DNA of 38,898 nt from an uncultured Eubacteriales bacterium (lineage in GTDB: Bacteria > Bacillota > Clostridia > Oscillospirales > Acutalibacteraceae), in the NCBI GenBank assembly GCA_949293815.1, contig CASFEZ010000021.1, positions 1 to 38,898 of the forward strand, given 5' to 3'. Every line of letters starts with the position of its first letter. Within the stretch, counting starts at the first letter, position 1. Both the position numbers and the translations under genes were made by a program. Of the stretch, positions 31,998 to 38,898 are shown one piece after another. Below the pieces are notes generated by a model that saw only the letters and a program-made list of their open reading frames with translations, ran no database searches and was not told where the DNA came from.

Positions 31998-33497
31998 ATG
32001 GCAAGAAAGAAGACAAAGGCGGCTGCTCCGGCAGCAGAAGCGCCGCATCCGAATCGCATTGGTATCAAAGAGGGACTGGGCTATATGCTCGGCGACGCAG
32101 GCAATCTGTTCATTTTGACCTATGTTTCCTCCTTTTTGAAGGTCTTTTATACCGATGTGCTGAAGCTGGCGGAGAGCAAGGTGGCGACCCTGTTTTTTGT
32201 TTCCCGGTTGTGGGACGCCATCAACGACCCCATGTGGGGCGCGATTGTCGCCCGCCGTAAACCGCGCAGGGACGGAAAGTTCCGTCCCTATTTGAAGACA
32301 ATCGCCGTGCCGGTCAGCATTGCCGCGATTCTCTGCTTTGTGGATTTCAACCGGTTTACCTCCAATCAAACGCTGATTCTGGTGTTTGCGTATATAACCT
32401 ATATTGCCTTTGGTATGCTGTATACGGGCATCAACATTCCCTTTGGCTCGCTGGCCTCGGTGATTACCGATGACCCGAAGGGCAGAACGCTGCTTTCCAC
32501 CTTCCGCTCCATCGGCGGCGGTATCGGCGGCGCTGCGCCGCTGCTTTTGGCGCCTCTGTTTATTTATCAAACAGTCGGCGTAAGCTCGGACGGTACTAAA
32601 GTACAGGCTGCTGACGCAGGCGGTATGCTGGCGTTTGCGGTGGCAATGGGCGTTTGCTCTATCGTGTTCTATCTCGCGTGCTACGGCACAACAAGGGAGC
32701 GCATTCCCTCCGAGGCAGACCCAAAGGTGAATATGAAAGCGGCCTATCTCGGTATGCTCAAAAGCCGTCCCTTTGTCACCTGTGCGCTGGCCGGCGTTTT
32801 AATCAGCGGGCAGCTGCAATTTGCCTCCCTGAACCAGTATTTGTATAAAAACTATTTTGAGAACACCAATCTTTCCATCATCGGCACCATTGCCAACTAT
32901 CTGCCTATGGTCATTATGATTCTCTTTATGCCCAAGCTCGTGGAACGCTTCGGCAAAAAGGAGCTTTGCGGGATTGGCACCTTTTTCTCGGCGATGGCGT
33001 CCATTCTCATGTATTTGATTGTGCCCAAATGCGATCGGCTCGGCTCTGCGCCGGTGGTGTTTATGGTCTTTCTGTTTATTATCGGCTTTGGTTATTCCTT
33101 TGTCAGCATCACCAATTGGGCGGTCGTCGCCGATGTGATTGATTATCAGGAGTACAAAACCGGTCTGCGCTGTGAAAGCGCGGTGTATGCTGTTTATACC
33201 TTCTGCCGCAAGCTCGGGCAGACGGCGGCGGATACCGGCGGATTGCTGCTTTTAAGCAATATTGCCGGGTATGACGGCGCCACCATGGGCGACAAAGGGT
33301 ATCTTCCCGGCGTGGGCGAGGGCATTCTCTTTGTCTGCACCGTGGTACCCGCTGTGGTTTATACGCTGGTGTTTCTGTTAATGCAGTTCGGCTACCCGCT
33401 CTCCAAATCCAAGCTGGAGCCGGTGTATGCCCATATCCGCGAAAAACGCGCCGCGCAAGCGCAGGCAAAGCAGACTGCGCAAACATCGGATTCCTGA
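31998..33497 (+). CDS. GPH-family (MelB-like) transporter, second copy
   Basis: A 499-residue twelve-helix GPH symporter. The family signature is DAINDPMWGAIVARRKPRRDGKFRPYL, with the cation-binding Asp. It is only distantly similar to the copy at 23786. The N-terminus carries a Lys/Ala-rich stretch before helix 1, and the C-terminus a charged Gln-rich tail. ATG 31998 (or TTG 31995) follows GAGGGGG. It lies directly behind a two-component system, so it may be a target of that system. A terminator follows. Confidence 0.88.
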   Translation: MARKKTKAAAPAAEAPHPNRIGIKEGLGYMLGDAGNLFILTYVSSFLKVFYTDVLKLAESKVATLFFVSRLWDAINDPMWGAIVARRKPRRDGKFRPYLKTIAVPVSIAAILCFVDFNRFTSNQTLILVFAYITYIAFGMLYTGINIPFGSLASVITDDPKGRTLLSTFRSIGGGIGGAAPLLLAPLFIYQTVGVSSDGTKVQAADAGGMLAFAVAMGVCSIVFYLACYGTTRERIPSEADPKVNMKAAYLGMLKSRPFVTCALAGVLISGQLQFASLNQYLYKNYFENTNLSIIGTIANYLPMVIMILFMPKLVERFGKKELCGIGTFFSAMASILMYLIVPKCDRLGSAPVVFMVFLFIIGFGYSFVSITNWAVVADVIDYQEYKTGLRCESAVYAVYTFCRKLGQTAADTGGLLLLSNIAGYDGATMGDKGYLPGVGEGILFVCTVVPAVVYTLVFLLMQFGYPLSKSKLEPVYAHIREKRAAQAQAKQTAQTSDS

Positions 33498-33522
33498 AAA
33501 AATACATACAATCTTTCTGACG

Positions 33523-33552
33523 AAAAGACGGCAGGCTCTCTGTCGTCTTTTT
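33523..33552 (+). terminator. Terminator after the second GPH gene
   Basis: AAAAGACGGCAG at 33523-33534 pairs (one G-T pair) with 33540-33551 across a five-base loop, followed by T-rich sequence. Confidence 0.8.
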
Positions 33553-33666
33553 GTCTTTGCGGGCGCTTTCTTTGAAGGAATGTAATTATTTTGTTTTTCA
33601 GGAGAAAAAACGGTTTCTTCATCCATGGTAAAATAAATCGGTATCTTGTTGGAAAAGAGGACGGAT

Positions 33667-34195
33667 ATGGAAGAGCGTATCTTGATAGTAGATGATGAAA
33701 AAGAAATCGCCGATCTTTTGGAAATTTACTGTGTCAACGAAAACTACACGGTCTATAAATTCTATTCTCCTGTAGAGGCGCTGTCCTGTTTGCAGCGTGA
33801 GCCGATTGATTTGGCGGTGATTGATGTAATGATGCCGGAAATGAGCGGATTCACCCTTTGCCGCAGGATTCGCGAGCAATATTATTTTCCGGTTATCATG
33901 CTGACCGCCAAGGTCGAGGATGCTGACAAAATTGCCGGTCTTACCATGGGTGCGGATGATTATGTCACCAAGCCCTTTCACCCGCCGGAGTTGATGGCGC
34001 GTATTAAAACCCAGCTGCGCCGGTATAAAAAATACAACGCGCAAACACCCATGAAACAGGAAATAGAGTACGATTTTCGTGGACTATGCGTGAACCGGCA
34101 AAAGCACCGCCGCCGACTGGGCGGAACAGACCGGCACCATCACCAACGAAATTCTCAGCCGCCTCGGCGCGCGGATTCGGCGCATTTTGGTATAA
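33667..34195 (+). pseudogene. VanR-like response regulator truncated and joined to a foreign tail
   Basis: The receiver domain is intact and strongly VanR-like: ILIVDDEKEIADLLEIY, acceptor D53 in AVIDVMMPEMSG, IMLTAK, GADDYVTKPF and the linker QLRRYKKY. Homology stops after GLCVNRQKH near 34107, the first strands of the DNA-binding domain. The same frame then runs into low-complexity Arg/His residues and ends near 34261. From 34094, the +1 frame instead encodes about 33 residues with a natural protein look (WAEQTGTITNEILSRLGARI), ending at TAA 34193-34195 before a terminator. This reads as a deletion that fused the 5' part of a vanR-type gene to the 3' end of another gene. The regulator cannot bind DNA as usual. 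Confidence 0.75.
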
Positions 34196-34198
34196 AAC

Positions 34199-34232
34199 AA
34201 GGGACGCAGACAAACGCCTGCGCCCCTTTTTG
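34199..34232 (+). terminator. Terminator behind the fused remnant
   Basis: AAGGG-A-CGCAG pairs with CTGCG-C-CCCTT, with a T run at 34227-34231. It presumably belonged to the gene whose tail remains. Confidence 0.75.
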
Positions 34233-34267
34233 GCGGGTGAAATATCGTGCTTTTTCAAGATAGAAAC

Positions 34268-34840
34268 TTAGTCGAGGTCGGTCATGCCCCAGTCTTTGTA
34301 ATACAAATCCCAAAGCCGACTGGCAGCCTCCTCATCGCTCAAAGTGCCTGCACGGTAGTCCGCCAGAAGCGCCTTGCCCTCGGATTCCAGAATATCCAAT
34401 TCCGCCAGTTTTTCTTTGATCGGGGGAGAGTTCGGATCCAGGTCGTTATTTTCAATCTTGGTATCCAAATTATTGCGAGAGAATTGCTGTTTTTCAAGAA
34501 ATACCTGAATATTATGCTCAACGTCCTTCGCATACTGGGCGATATTCTCCGGCGATTTGCTGAAAATCTCCGGTATGGTCGGCTCCGGGCTGGTTGCCCC
34601 GGCAACCGTTTCCGGCGCCAGAGTGGTGGGTACGGAAATCGTCACTTGGGGAATGGCATCCGGGTTTTCCGGCGGCGCGGTGACAAGGTAGCGATTGCCG
34701 TTTTCATCCACATAATAGGCAACGGTGGTAAAGACTTCCGCCTCCCAGGAAAACCGCACTTCGGACAGCGCCGTCACAGTGCCGACACCGAACAGCAGCA
34801 CCAGCGCGCAAATAAAAAGCACCAAACCTTTTTTCTTCAT
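34268..34840 (-). CDS. Secreted or membrane-anchored protein of unknown function
   Basis: A 190-residue protein with a clear N-terminal signal or anchor (KKKGLVLFICALVLLFGVGTVTALS). After it comes a strand-rich segment (VRFSWEAEVFTTVAYYVDENGNRYLVTAP) with an NGNRYLV motif, then a Pro/Thr-rich linker (about 55-90), and a C-terminal helical part rich in Glu, Lys and Leu. ATG 34840 follows GGAAGGGAA. It has its own promoter and no close partner. I do not recognise the family. Confidence 0.75.
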   Translation of the reverse strand: MKKKGLVLFICALVLLFGVGTVTALSEVRFSWEAEVFTTVAYYVDENGNRYLVTAPPENPDAIPQVTISVPTTLAPETVAGATSPEPTIPEIFSKSPENIAQYAKDVEHNIQVFLEKQQFSRNNLDTKIENNDLDPNSPPIKEKLAELDILESEGKALLADYRAGTLSDEEAASRLWDLYYKDWGMTDLD

Positions 34841-34896
34841 GGTTCCCTTCCTTTCTCAATGAAATTTGATTCAGTATACAGCAGCTTTCCATCTAT

Positions 34897-34925
34897 AGTA
34901 TAAATGACGATAGGAAAAATTGCAA
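34897..34925 (-). promoter_or_regulatory. Promoter of the secreted protein gene
   Basis: On the minus strand, TTGCAA (34925-34920) and TATACT (34902-34897), spacing 17. The rest of the 34841-35097 gap holds only a GC-rich stretch near 35060-35090 that could fold; no gene is seen. Confidence 0.65.
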
Positions 34926-35097
34926 TCTTTTTTCTATGATTGTTTTTTTTGGAGACTTATACAAAACACCGTTTGTGTTATTGTGAAAATTGCATAAAAC
35001 AAAAAGGACAGAAAAGCCGCAAACGCGCTTACCCATCGTGATACCCCATCCTAAAAACACGGCGGCCAGGCACTCCGCCCGCCGCCGCTGGGGGAAA

Positions 35098-36033
35098 CTA
35101 TTCACTCAGCCATTCCGCGACATATTTTTGTTCGACGCTATTATCTGAAGCGATATAAAATAATTTTTCGGAACCATTTTTATCAGAGCGCTGAAGATAT
35201 AAACCATTTAGACCGATATATTCCGGTTGGTTTGCATTTTCTTCTTGCCAATCCACTTCCACCACATAAACTGCTTCTGTTGTCCAGAAGAGGAAAGCAA
35301 ATCTGGTTTGTAATACTTCATCACCGCCCAGTCCCCAAGTAACGCCGCGGACGCAATCAATGGAAGTTATATCGCCCTCAATGTAGGAGAAAAAATCCGC
35401 AATTTTATCGGTTAATTGTGGGGTGTTTGCTCGAATGTTTTCGCATACGGTTTCTTCGAGCGCAGGCATATTCCTCGTCCCAAATGCATCTACAAGATTT
35501 ATCATCCATTCAGTTTCCGTTTTGTTAGAATCAGAGGATTCCGAAATCCAGATAATAGAGTCTCCTTTGCTGCCATCCGGAAGAATAGGCGATAAATATA
35601 TCTCAACGCATTTAGTCGCTTCCGGATGCGCTACATTAACTAACATCCATCCTAATGAAATTTGATATGACTTACTCTCATTAGTTTTTAAGGTAAGGTT
35701 ATAGCCGCCGCCGGAAACGCCTTCACCTGAGAAGGATGCGGAAGGCGCCCAGTCAATGCTTGTAACATCTCCAACAATAAAACTATAAATTGTTTGAACC
35801 TTTTTACTTGTTTTCGGATCCTGCTGCAAAGATTCACATAAAAAACGCATCGTTTGGTCGGTATCTTTATTGATAATCGCTTCTTCAATTACAGGAATCC
35901 AATTATTGATATTATTCTCTCTTTGCTGCTGCAAGTCAATCGTTGCATTTGGGAAAAGCATGATAAGAATCGAAATAAAAAACGAAATAATTTTTGAAAA
36001 CAGTGCGCTGACTGTGGCTGCAAAATTTGCCAT
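35098..36033 (-). CDS. Tandem DUF5104-like protein with N-terminal anchor
   Basis: A 311-residue protein with an N-terminal hydrophobic anchor (about residues 10-30) and two homologous domains, about 45-170 and 180-305. The first contains AIINKDTDQTMRFLCES, IYSFIVGDVTSIDWA, and an ending SIIWIS. The second contains VDAFGTRNMPALEETVCE, FFSYIEGDITSIDCV, and EKLFYIAS. This strand and helix pattern, with a conserved I.GD.TSID step, resembles DUF5104, a family of predicted extracytoplasmic proteins without known function. ATG 36033 follows GGGAGG. The AT-rich composition differs from the GC-richer spore genes next to it, suggesting separate origin. Confidence 0.7.
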   Translation of the reverse strand: MANFAATVSALFSKIISFFISILIMLFPNATIDLQQQRENNINNWIPVIEEAIINKDTDQTMRFLCESLQQDPKTSKKVQTIYSFIVGDVTSIDWAPSASFSGEGVSGGGYNLTLKTNESKSYQISLGWMLVNVAHPEATKCVEIYLSPILPDGSKGDSIIWISESSDSNKTETEWMINLVDAFGTRNMPALEETVCENIRANTPQLTDKIADFFSYIEGDITSIDCVRGVTWGLGGDEVLQTRFAFLFWTTEAVYVVEVDWQEENANQPEYIGLNGLYLQRSDKNGSEKLFYIASDNSVEQKYVAEWLSE

Positions 36034-36128
36034 AAGAAAATTCCTCCCATTCTTAACAATGAATACGGTTTGGGCAAATGAACGCTGCGGTTCCTCTGCC
36101 GGTTATGTTTTGTGCTTTGCCAATTTTT

Positions 36129-36157
36129 ATTATAAAATAAATACCAAAAAAAGACAA
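36129..36157 (-). promoter_or_regulatory. Promoter of the tandem DUF5104 gene
   Basis: On the minus strand, TTGTCT (36157-36152) and TATAAT (36134-36129), spacing 17, in the 230-base AT-rich gap between this gene and spoVAD. Confidence 0.7.
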
Positions 36158-36264
36158 TGCTTTTTTCGGTATTTTCCTTTTTTTGGGGAATCATACAAAT
36201 GGAATTCCTTTTCTTTGGTTGTTTTGCCTAAAGAAAAATGATAGATTTGCATGAATTTTGTCGT

Positions 36265-37284
36265 TTATTCGCCGCTTGTAAGCCATACCGCGTGGGCGAT
36301 GCCGGGGATATTGCTGCCCTGTTGGGAGGTGGTGGGGGACATGAGTGCGCCGGTGCCGACGAATAGTACGTTGTTTAATTCCTTGCGCATAAGCTGCTTG
36401 AGAATCAACGAGCAGACCACCGCCGCCGAACAGCCGCAGCCCGAGCCGCCGGCGTGGACATCCTGTTTTTCAATATCAAAAATCAGATTGCCGCAATCCT
36501 GATGCACCGCGGAAATATCGGTGTTTTCCCTTTTTTGCAATAGCTCCAACAGTAGCTTTGAGCCAACCAATCCCAAATCGCCGGTTAAAATCATATCGAA
36601 ATCCTGCGGCTTTTTACCGGTATCGCGCAGAAAGTCGATAACCGTACAGGCTGCGGCCGGCGCCATAGCGGCGCCCATATTATTGGCGTCGGTAATGCCC
36701 AAGTCCCGAATGCGCCCAATCATGACCGCGTGAAGTTTCGGCATGGTTTCGCCTTTTGGCGTAATCAGCGCAGCACCCGCGCCGGTTACGGTACGCTGGG
36801 CGGTTGGTGTTCGCTGTCCGCCGTATTCCAGCGGGAACCGGAATTGCCGCTCCGCTGAGCAAAAGTGGGAGGAGGCGGCGGCAATTGTCAGGTTGGATGC
36901 GCCGCTGTCAACGGATATGCCCCCCAGTGCCAGCCCAAGCGCCATGGTAGAGCAGGCGCCGAACAGCCCGGCAAAGGGAATATCCGTACTTTTCACCGAA
37001 AACGCGGAAGCCACACATTGGTTCAATAGATCTCCCGCAAAAATCAAATCAGTATCCTCATAGGTTTTACCCGCCTTAATCAGCGCTTTGTTCACCGCGT
37101 CAATAGCGAGCTTGCTTTCGCACTGCTCCCAGGTGCCGCTGCATATTTTATCGGTTTGGTAGCAGATATCAAATTCCTTGTGCAGCGGTCCCTCGCTCTC
37201 GGTTTTTCCCACCGCTGTGCCCCAGGAAATCACGGCGGGGCGGTTTGGCAGCTCTATTACATATCGTCCGACTCGTTTCGGCAT
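36265..37284 (-). CDS. spoVAD: Stage V sporulation protein AD
   Basis: A 339-residue SpoVAD, a thiolase-fold protein of the SpoVA channel that moves calcium-dipicolinate into the forespore and out during germination. Family blocks include the VGRYVIELPNRPAVISWGTAVGKTE start, DLIFAGDLLNQ, PFAGLFGACSTMALGLALG, AASSHFCSAERQFRFPLEYG, QRTPTAQRTVTGAGAALI, and the C-terminal GGSGCGCSAAV. It lies 18 bases downstream of spoVAC in the usual order. No spoVAE follows; the next gene is unrelated and has its own promoter. Confidence 0.96.
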   Translation of the reverse strand: MPKRVGRYVIELPNRPAVISWGTAVGKTESEGPLHKEFDICYQTDKICSGTWEQCESKLAIDAVNKALIKAGKTYEDTDLIFAGDLLNQCVASAFSVKSTDIPFAGLFGACSTMALGLALGGISVDSGASNLTIAAASSHFCSAERQFRFPLEYGGQRTPTAQRTVTGAGAALITPKGETMPKLHAVMIGRIRDLGITDANNMGAAMAPAAACTVIDFLRDTGKKPQDFDMILTGDLGLVGSKLLLELLQKRENTDISAVHQDCGNLIFDIEKQDVHAGGSGCGCSAAVVCSLILKQLMRKELNNVLFVGTGALMSPTTSQQGSNIPGIAHAVWLTSGE

Positions 37285-37302
37285 AGCCCTCTTCCTTTCC
37301 CC

Positions 37303-37746
37303 TTATAAAACAAAGCAATAATAAATCAGCCCAAAGACCGCGGCGGCGGAGCAGCCGTATACAATGACCGGTCCGGCCAGGGTGAACATCTTGGCGCCCG
37401 TGCCCAAAATTCGCCCCTCCGACTGGAAGTCCAGCGCCGGAGCAACCACGGAATTGGCAAATCCCGTAATGGGTACAAATGTCCCCGCGCCCGCAAATTT
37501 TGCAATTTTGCCGAATACCCCCAATCCGGTCAGAATGGCGGTTAAAACAATCAGCGTAATAGGTACCGCCAGCTTAGCCGTTTCCTCTTTTATGCCAAGA
37601 TATAGGTATAAATCCAAAAAGCCCTGCCCCAGGCAGCAAATCAATCCGCCTACCAGAAAGGCCTTGGCGGCGTTCTGCACTTTTTTCGAGGGCGGCGAGG
37701 CCTGCTTTGTCATTTTGGCATATTCGGGATCCGGAGATGGTTTCAC
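37303..37746 (-). CDS. spoVAC: Stage V sporulation protein AC
   Basis: A 147-residue SpoVAC, the membrane channel subunit thought to be mechanosensitive in germination. Four hydrophobic segments are seen, with the family motifs AFLVGGLICCLGQG near 30, GIGVFGK-like GLGVFGKIAKFAGAGTFVPITGFANSVV, and SEGRILGTGAKMFTLAGPVIVYG. GTG 37746 follows AAGGA. It heads spoVAC-spoVAD. Expression under the forespore factor sigma-G is expected from the family, but I could not find a convincing sigma-G promoter at the right spacing. Confidence 0.95.
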   Translation of the reverse strand: MKPSPDPEYAKMTKQASPPSKKVQNAAKAFLVGGLICCLGQGFLDLYLYLGIKEETAKLAVPITLIVLTAILTGLGVFGKIAKFAGAGTFVPITGFANSVVAPALDFQSEGRILGTGAKMFTLAGPVIVYGCSAAAVFGLIYYCFVL

Positions 37747-37896
37747 ATTTTGTCATCCTTTCTTTTCCAAAAAACGCTCATGTTCACTGAACAATGCTTT
37801 GATGGAGCTTTCTGTTCATTCAGTAGTTTTACCGCGCTTCAGGCGAATATTTGTTATATACCCGCCGCAGTTTTTGGCGGAAAAGGAAAAATATGC

Positions 37897-37937
37897 AAAA
37901 AAAGACGGACACCATACAAGGATGATGTCCGTTTTTC
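37897..37937 (-). terminator. Terminator of the PP2C-like gene
   Basis: ACGGACA with CCAT on the left (about 37905-37915) pairs with ATG and TGTCCGT on the right (37922-37931). On the minus strand it is followed by a run of T. Confidence 0.75.
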
Positions 37938-37948
37938 CTTTAATGATA

Positions 37949-38898
37949 TCAGCGGTCTTCCAGTTCATCGCCGCCGGGGGCGTCAGCGGAAGGGGCTTCG
38001 TTTGAAGGTTCCGCAGAGGGTTCATCGCTGGGCTCATCAGTCGAAGGCGCGTCCGTCGGCTCATCGGTCGATGGCGCGTCGGTTTCTGGCTGTGTGGTTG
38101 TGGGCGGATCCGTAGGTGCTTCGGTGGTTGTGGTACGGCGCGTGGTGGTTGTGGTACGGCGCGTCGTTGTGGAACGGCGGGTTTCTTCTTCCTCTTCCTC
38201 CTCTTCGGCTTCGGTTGTAGCCGCTGTGGTGTCAGAGGTGGAAGCAGTTGGCTCTGTGGGACGCTCTGTGGTGCTCGGCAGGGTAATCAGGTTCGCCGCC
38301 GGTTCAGTTGCGGAGGGATCCTCGGTCGTCTCTGTGGTACGCCCGGCGGTGAGATTGCCGATAAAGTCATACCGCTGGTTCGCAAAGTATAGTCCGGCAA
38401 TCAGCGCGACAAGAACCAGAAGCAAAATCAGCACAATCAGCGGCGCTTTGCTGGGCTTGGATACTTCTTCTTCGTAAGCCTCTTCCGGCAGTTCTTCGGC
38501 TGGTTCATCACCTTCGGCATGGGGAACAGCAGCGCCGGCAACCGGTACCTCGGTGGGGGTCAGGTTTTCAATCATAACCGTAACAAAACTCTCGGCGCCA
38601 TTTTCCGCTGCCTGGTCAATCAGTCTTTGGCAGGCCTGTTTCGGCGAAAGGGCATTGCGTAAAATATCCAGAATCTGTTCGTCGGTAGTGTACTCGTACA
38701 CCTCTTTGCTTAAAACGAGAATCTGGGTGTTTGGCTTTATATCGGTTACGACTTTGCAATTGACCTCAGAGGTGGGCAGTTCATTGTCTTTTTTCCCGGT
38801 TTCCTGGGGAGCAAAGGCAATCTGGTCCAAATACATGCCGTCATAGGTATATACGGCGTTATCACCGGTGTTTGCAATGTATACATTGTCGGCATAGT
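37949..38898 (-). CDS. Membrane-anchored PP2C-like protein, catalytically degenerate (N-terminus outside window)
   Basis: The frame is open to the window edge, so the N-terminal part is missing; 315 residues are visible. The first 110 follow the C-terminal half of a PP2C phosphatase: YIANTGDNAVYTYDG, then TQILVLSKEVYEYTTDEQILDIL, then an ACQRLIDQAAENGAESFVTVMI end. In active enzymes the second block would read CSDG and the last DN.T; here LSKE and ESF stand instead, so metal-binding acids appear lost. A Glu-rich linker, one membrane helix (about 150-172), and an outer tail with Thr-Arg repeats and acidic Pro-Ser repeats follow. It resembles the PP2C-like partners of Ser/Thr kinases, but no kinase is visible. 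Confidence 0.7.
   Translation of the reverse strand, partial: YADNVYIANTGDNAVYTYDGMYLDQIAFAPQETGKKDNELPTSEVNCKVVTDIKPNTQILVLSKEVYEYTTDEQILDILRNALSPKQACQRLIDQAAENGAESFVTVMIENLTPTEVPVAGAAVPHAEGDEPAEELPEEAYEEEVSKPSKAPLIVLILLLVLVALIAGLYFANQRYDFIGNLTAGRTTETTEDPSATEPAANLITLPSTTERPTEPTASTSDTTAATTEAEEEEEEEETRRSTTTRRTTTTTRRTTTTEAPTDPPTTTQPETDAPSTDEPTDAPSTDEPSDEPSAEPSNEAPSADAPGGDELEDR
38036..38180 (-). repeat. In-gene tandem repeats coding for the low-complexity tail
   Basis: Two kinds of short repeat: an 18-21-base unit (GTGGTTGTGGTACGGCGC at 38124 and 38145, a diverged copy at 38163) encoding Thr-Thr-Arg-Arg runs, and a unit encoding TDAPSTDEP twice near 38036-38090. Both keep the frame, so copy number may vary between strains. 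Confidence 0.6.

Noticed and set aside
37781-37821. TGTTCA-C-TGAACA repeat and possible sigma-G promoter before spoVAC
   Set aside because: The symmetric repeat is short, and the best sigma-G-like hexamers have the wrong spacing (about 20 instead of 17-18), so no site is called.
38036-38180. Possible CRISPR or mobile repeats
   Set aside because: The repeats are in frame, have no unique spacers, and encode low-complexity protein.

Overview
The window comes from a chromosome of a low-to-mid GC, endospore-forming Firmicute, most likely an anaerobic gut Clostridia of the Oscillospiraceae/Ruminococcaceae type. This rests on the spore genes spoVAC-spoVAD, the YerC / methyltransferase / Hsp33 neighbourhood, QueT behind what looks like a preQ1-III leader (a riboswitch class known mainly from that group), several OmpR-type two-component systems, strong Shine-Dalgarno sequences, and sigma-A promoters of near-consensus form. 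No rRNA, tRNA, CRISPR array or intact mobile element is visible.

Layout. 1-1456: 3' part of an AT-rich ABC-2 transporter (ATPase and permease). 1601-4491: YmdB-type phosphodiesterase, an overlapping oligopeptide-type binding lipoprotein, and a GNAT acetyltransferase ending in a clean terminator. 4540-4631: what looks like the orphan 3' end (domains V-VI) of a group II intron. 4664-6367 (minus): three tandem paralogous small membrane proteins. 6549-7235: a TetR regulator whose promoter carries a perfect 26-bp palindrome.

7312-12714: a metal-homeostasis-like block. It holds a heterodimeric ABC transporter of the IrtAB/YbtPQ type, an HMA-domain protein, a small membrane ORF, a DUF3793 protein and a flavodoxin. 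It carries three copies of one inverted repeat, GTTAG-N6-CTAAC, each near a transcription start. This is the best candidate for a coherent, locally defined regulon, and I infer iron limitation as its theme.

12723-22171: a NagD-type HAD phosphatase (minus), a two-component system with an overlapping membrane protein, YerC, a methyltransferase, Hsp33 and a 1000-residue YfhO-type membrane protein. 22255-25297: a Gfo/Idh/MocA oxidoreductase divergent from a GPH sugar transporter. 25409-28851: PduL phosphotransacylase, a three-Cys DUF5131 protein with a LexA-like box in its promoter region, Lgt with a long charged tail, and YebC. 28966-33497: the QueT leader and gene, a second two-component system and a second GPH transporter. 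33667-34195: a VanR-like response regulator that loses its DNA-binding domain at an abrupt junction with an unrelated C-terminal tail, so a deletion scar. 34268-38898 (minus): a secreted protein, a tandem DUF5104 protein, SpoVAD, SpoVAC, and the C-terminal part of a membrane-anchored PP2C-like protein that appears catalytically degenerate.

Everything here was read by eye. Family names come from motif recognition and gene order, not from searches. Regulatory calls rest on hexamer spacing and symmetry.
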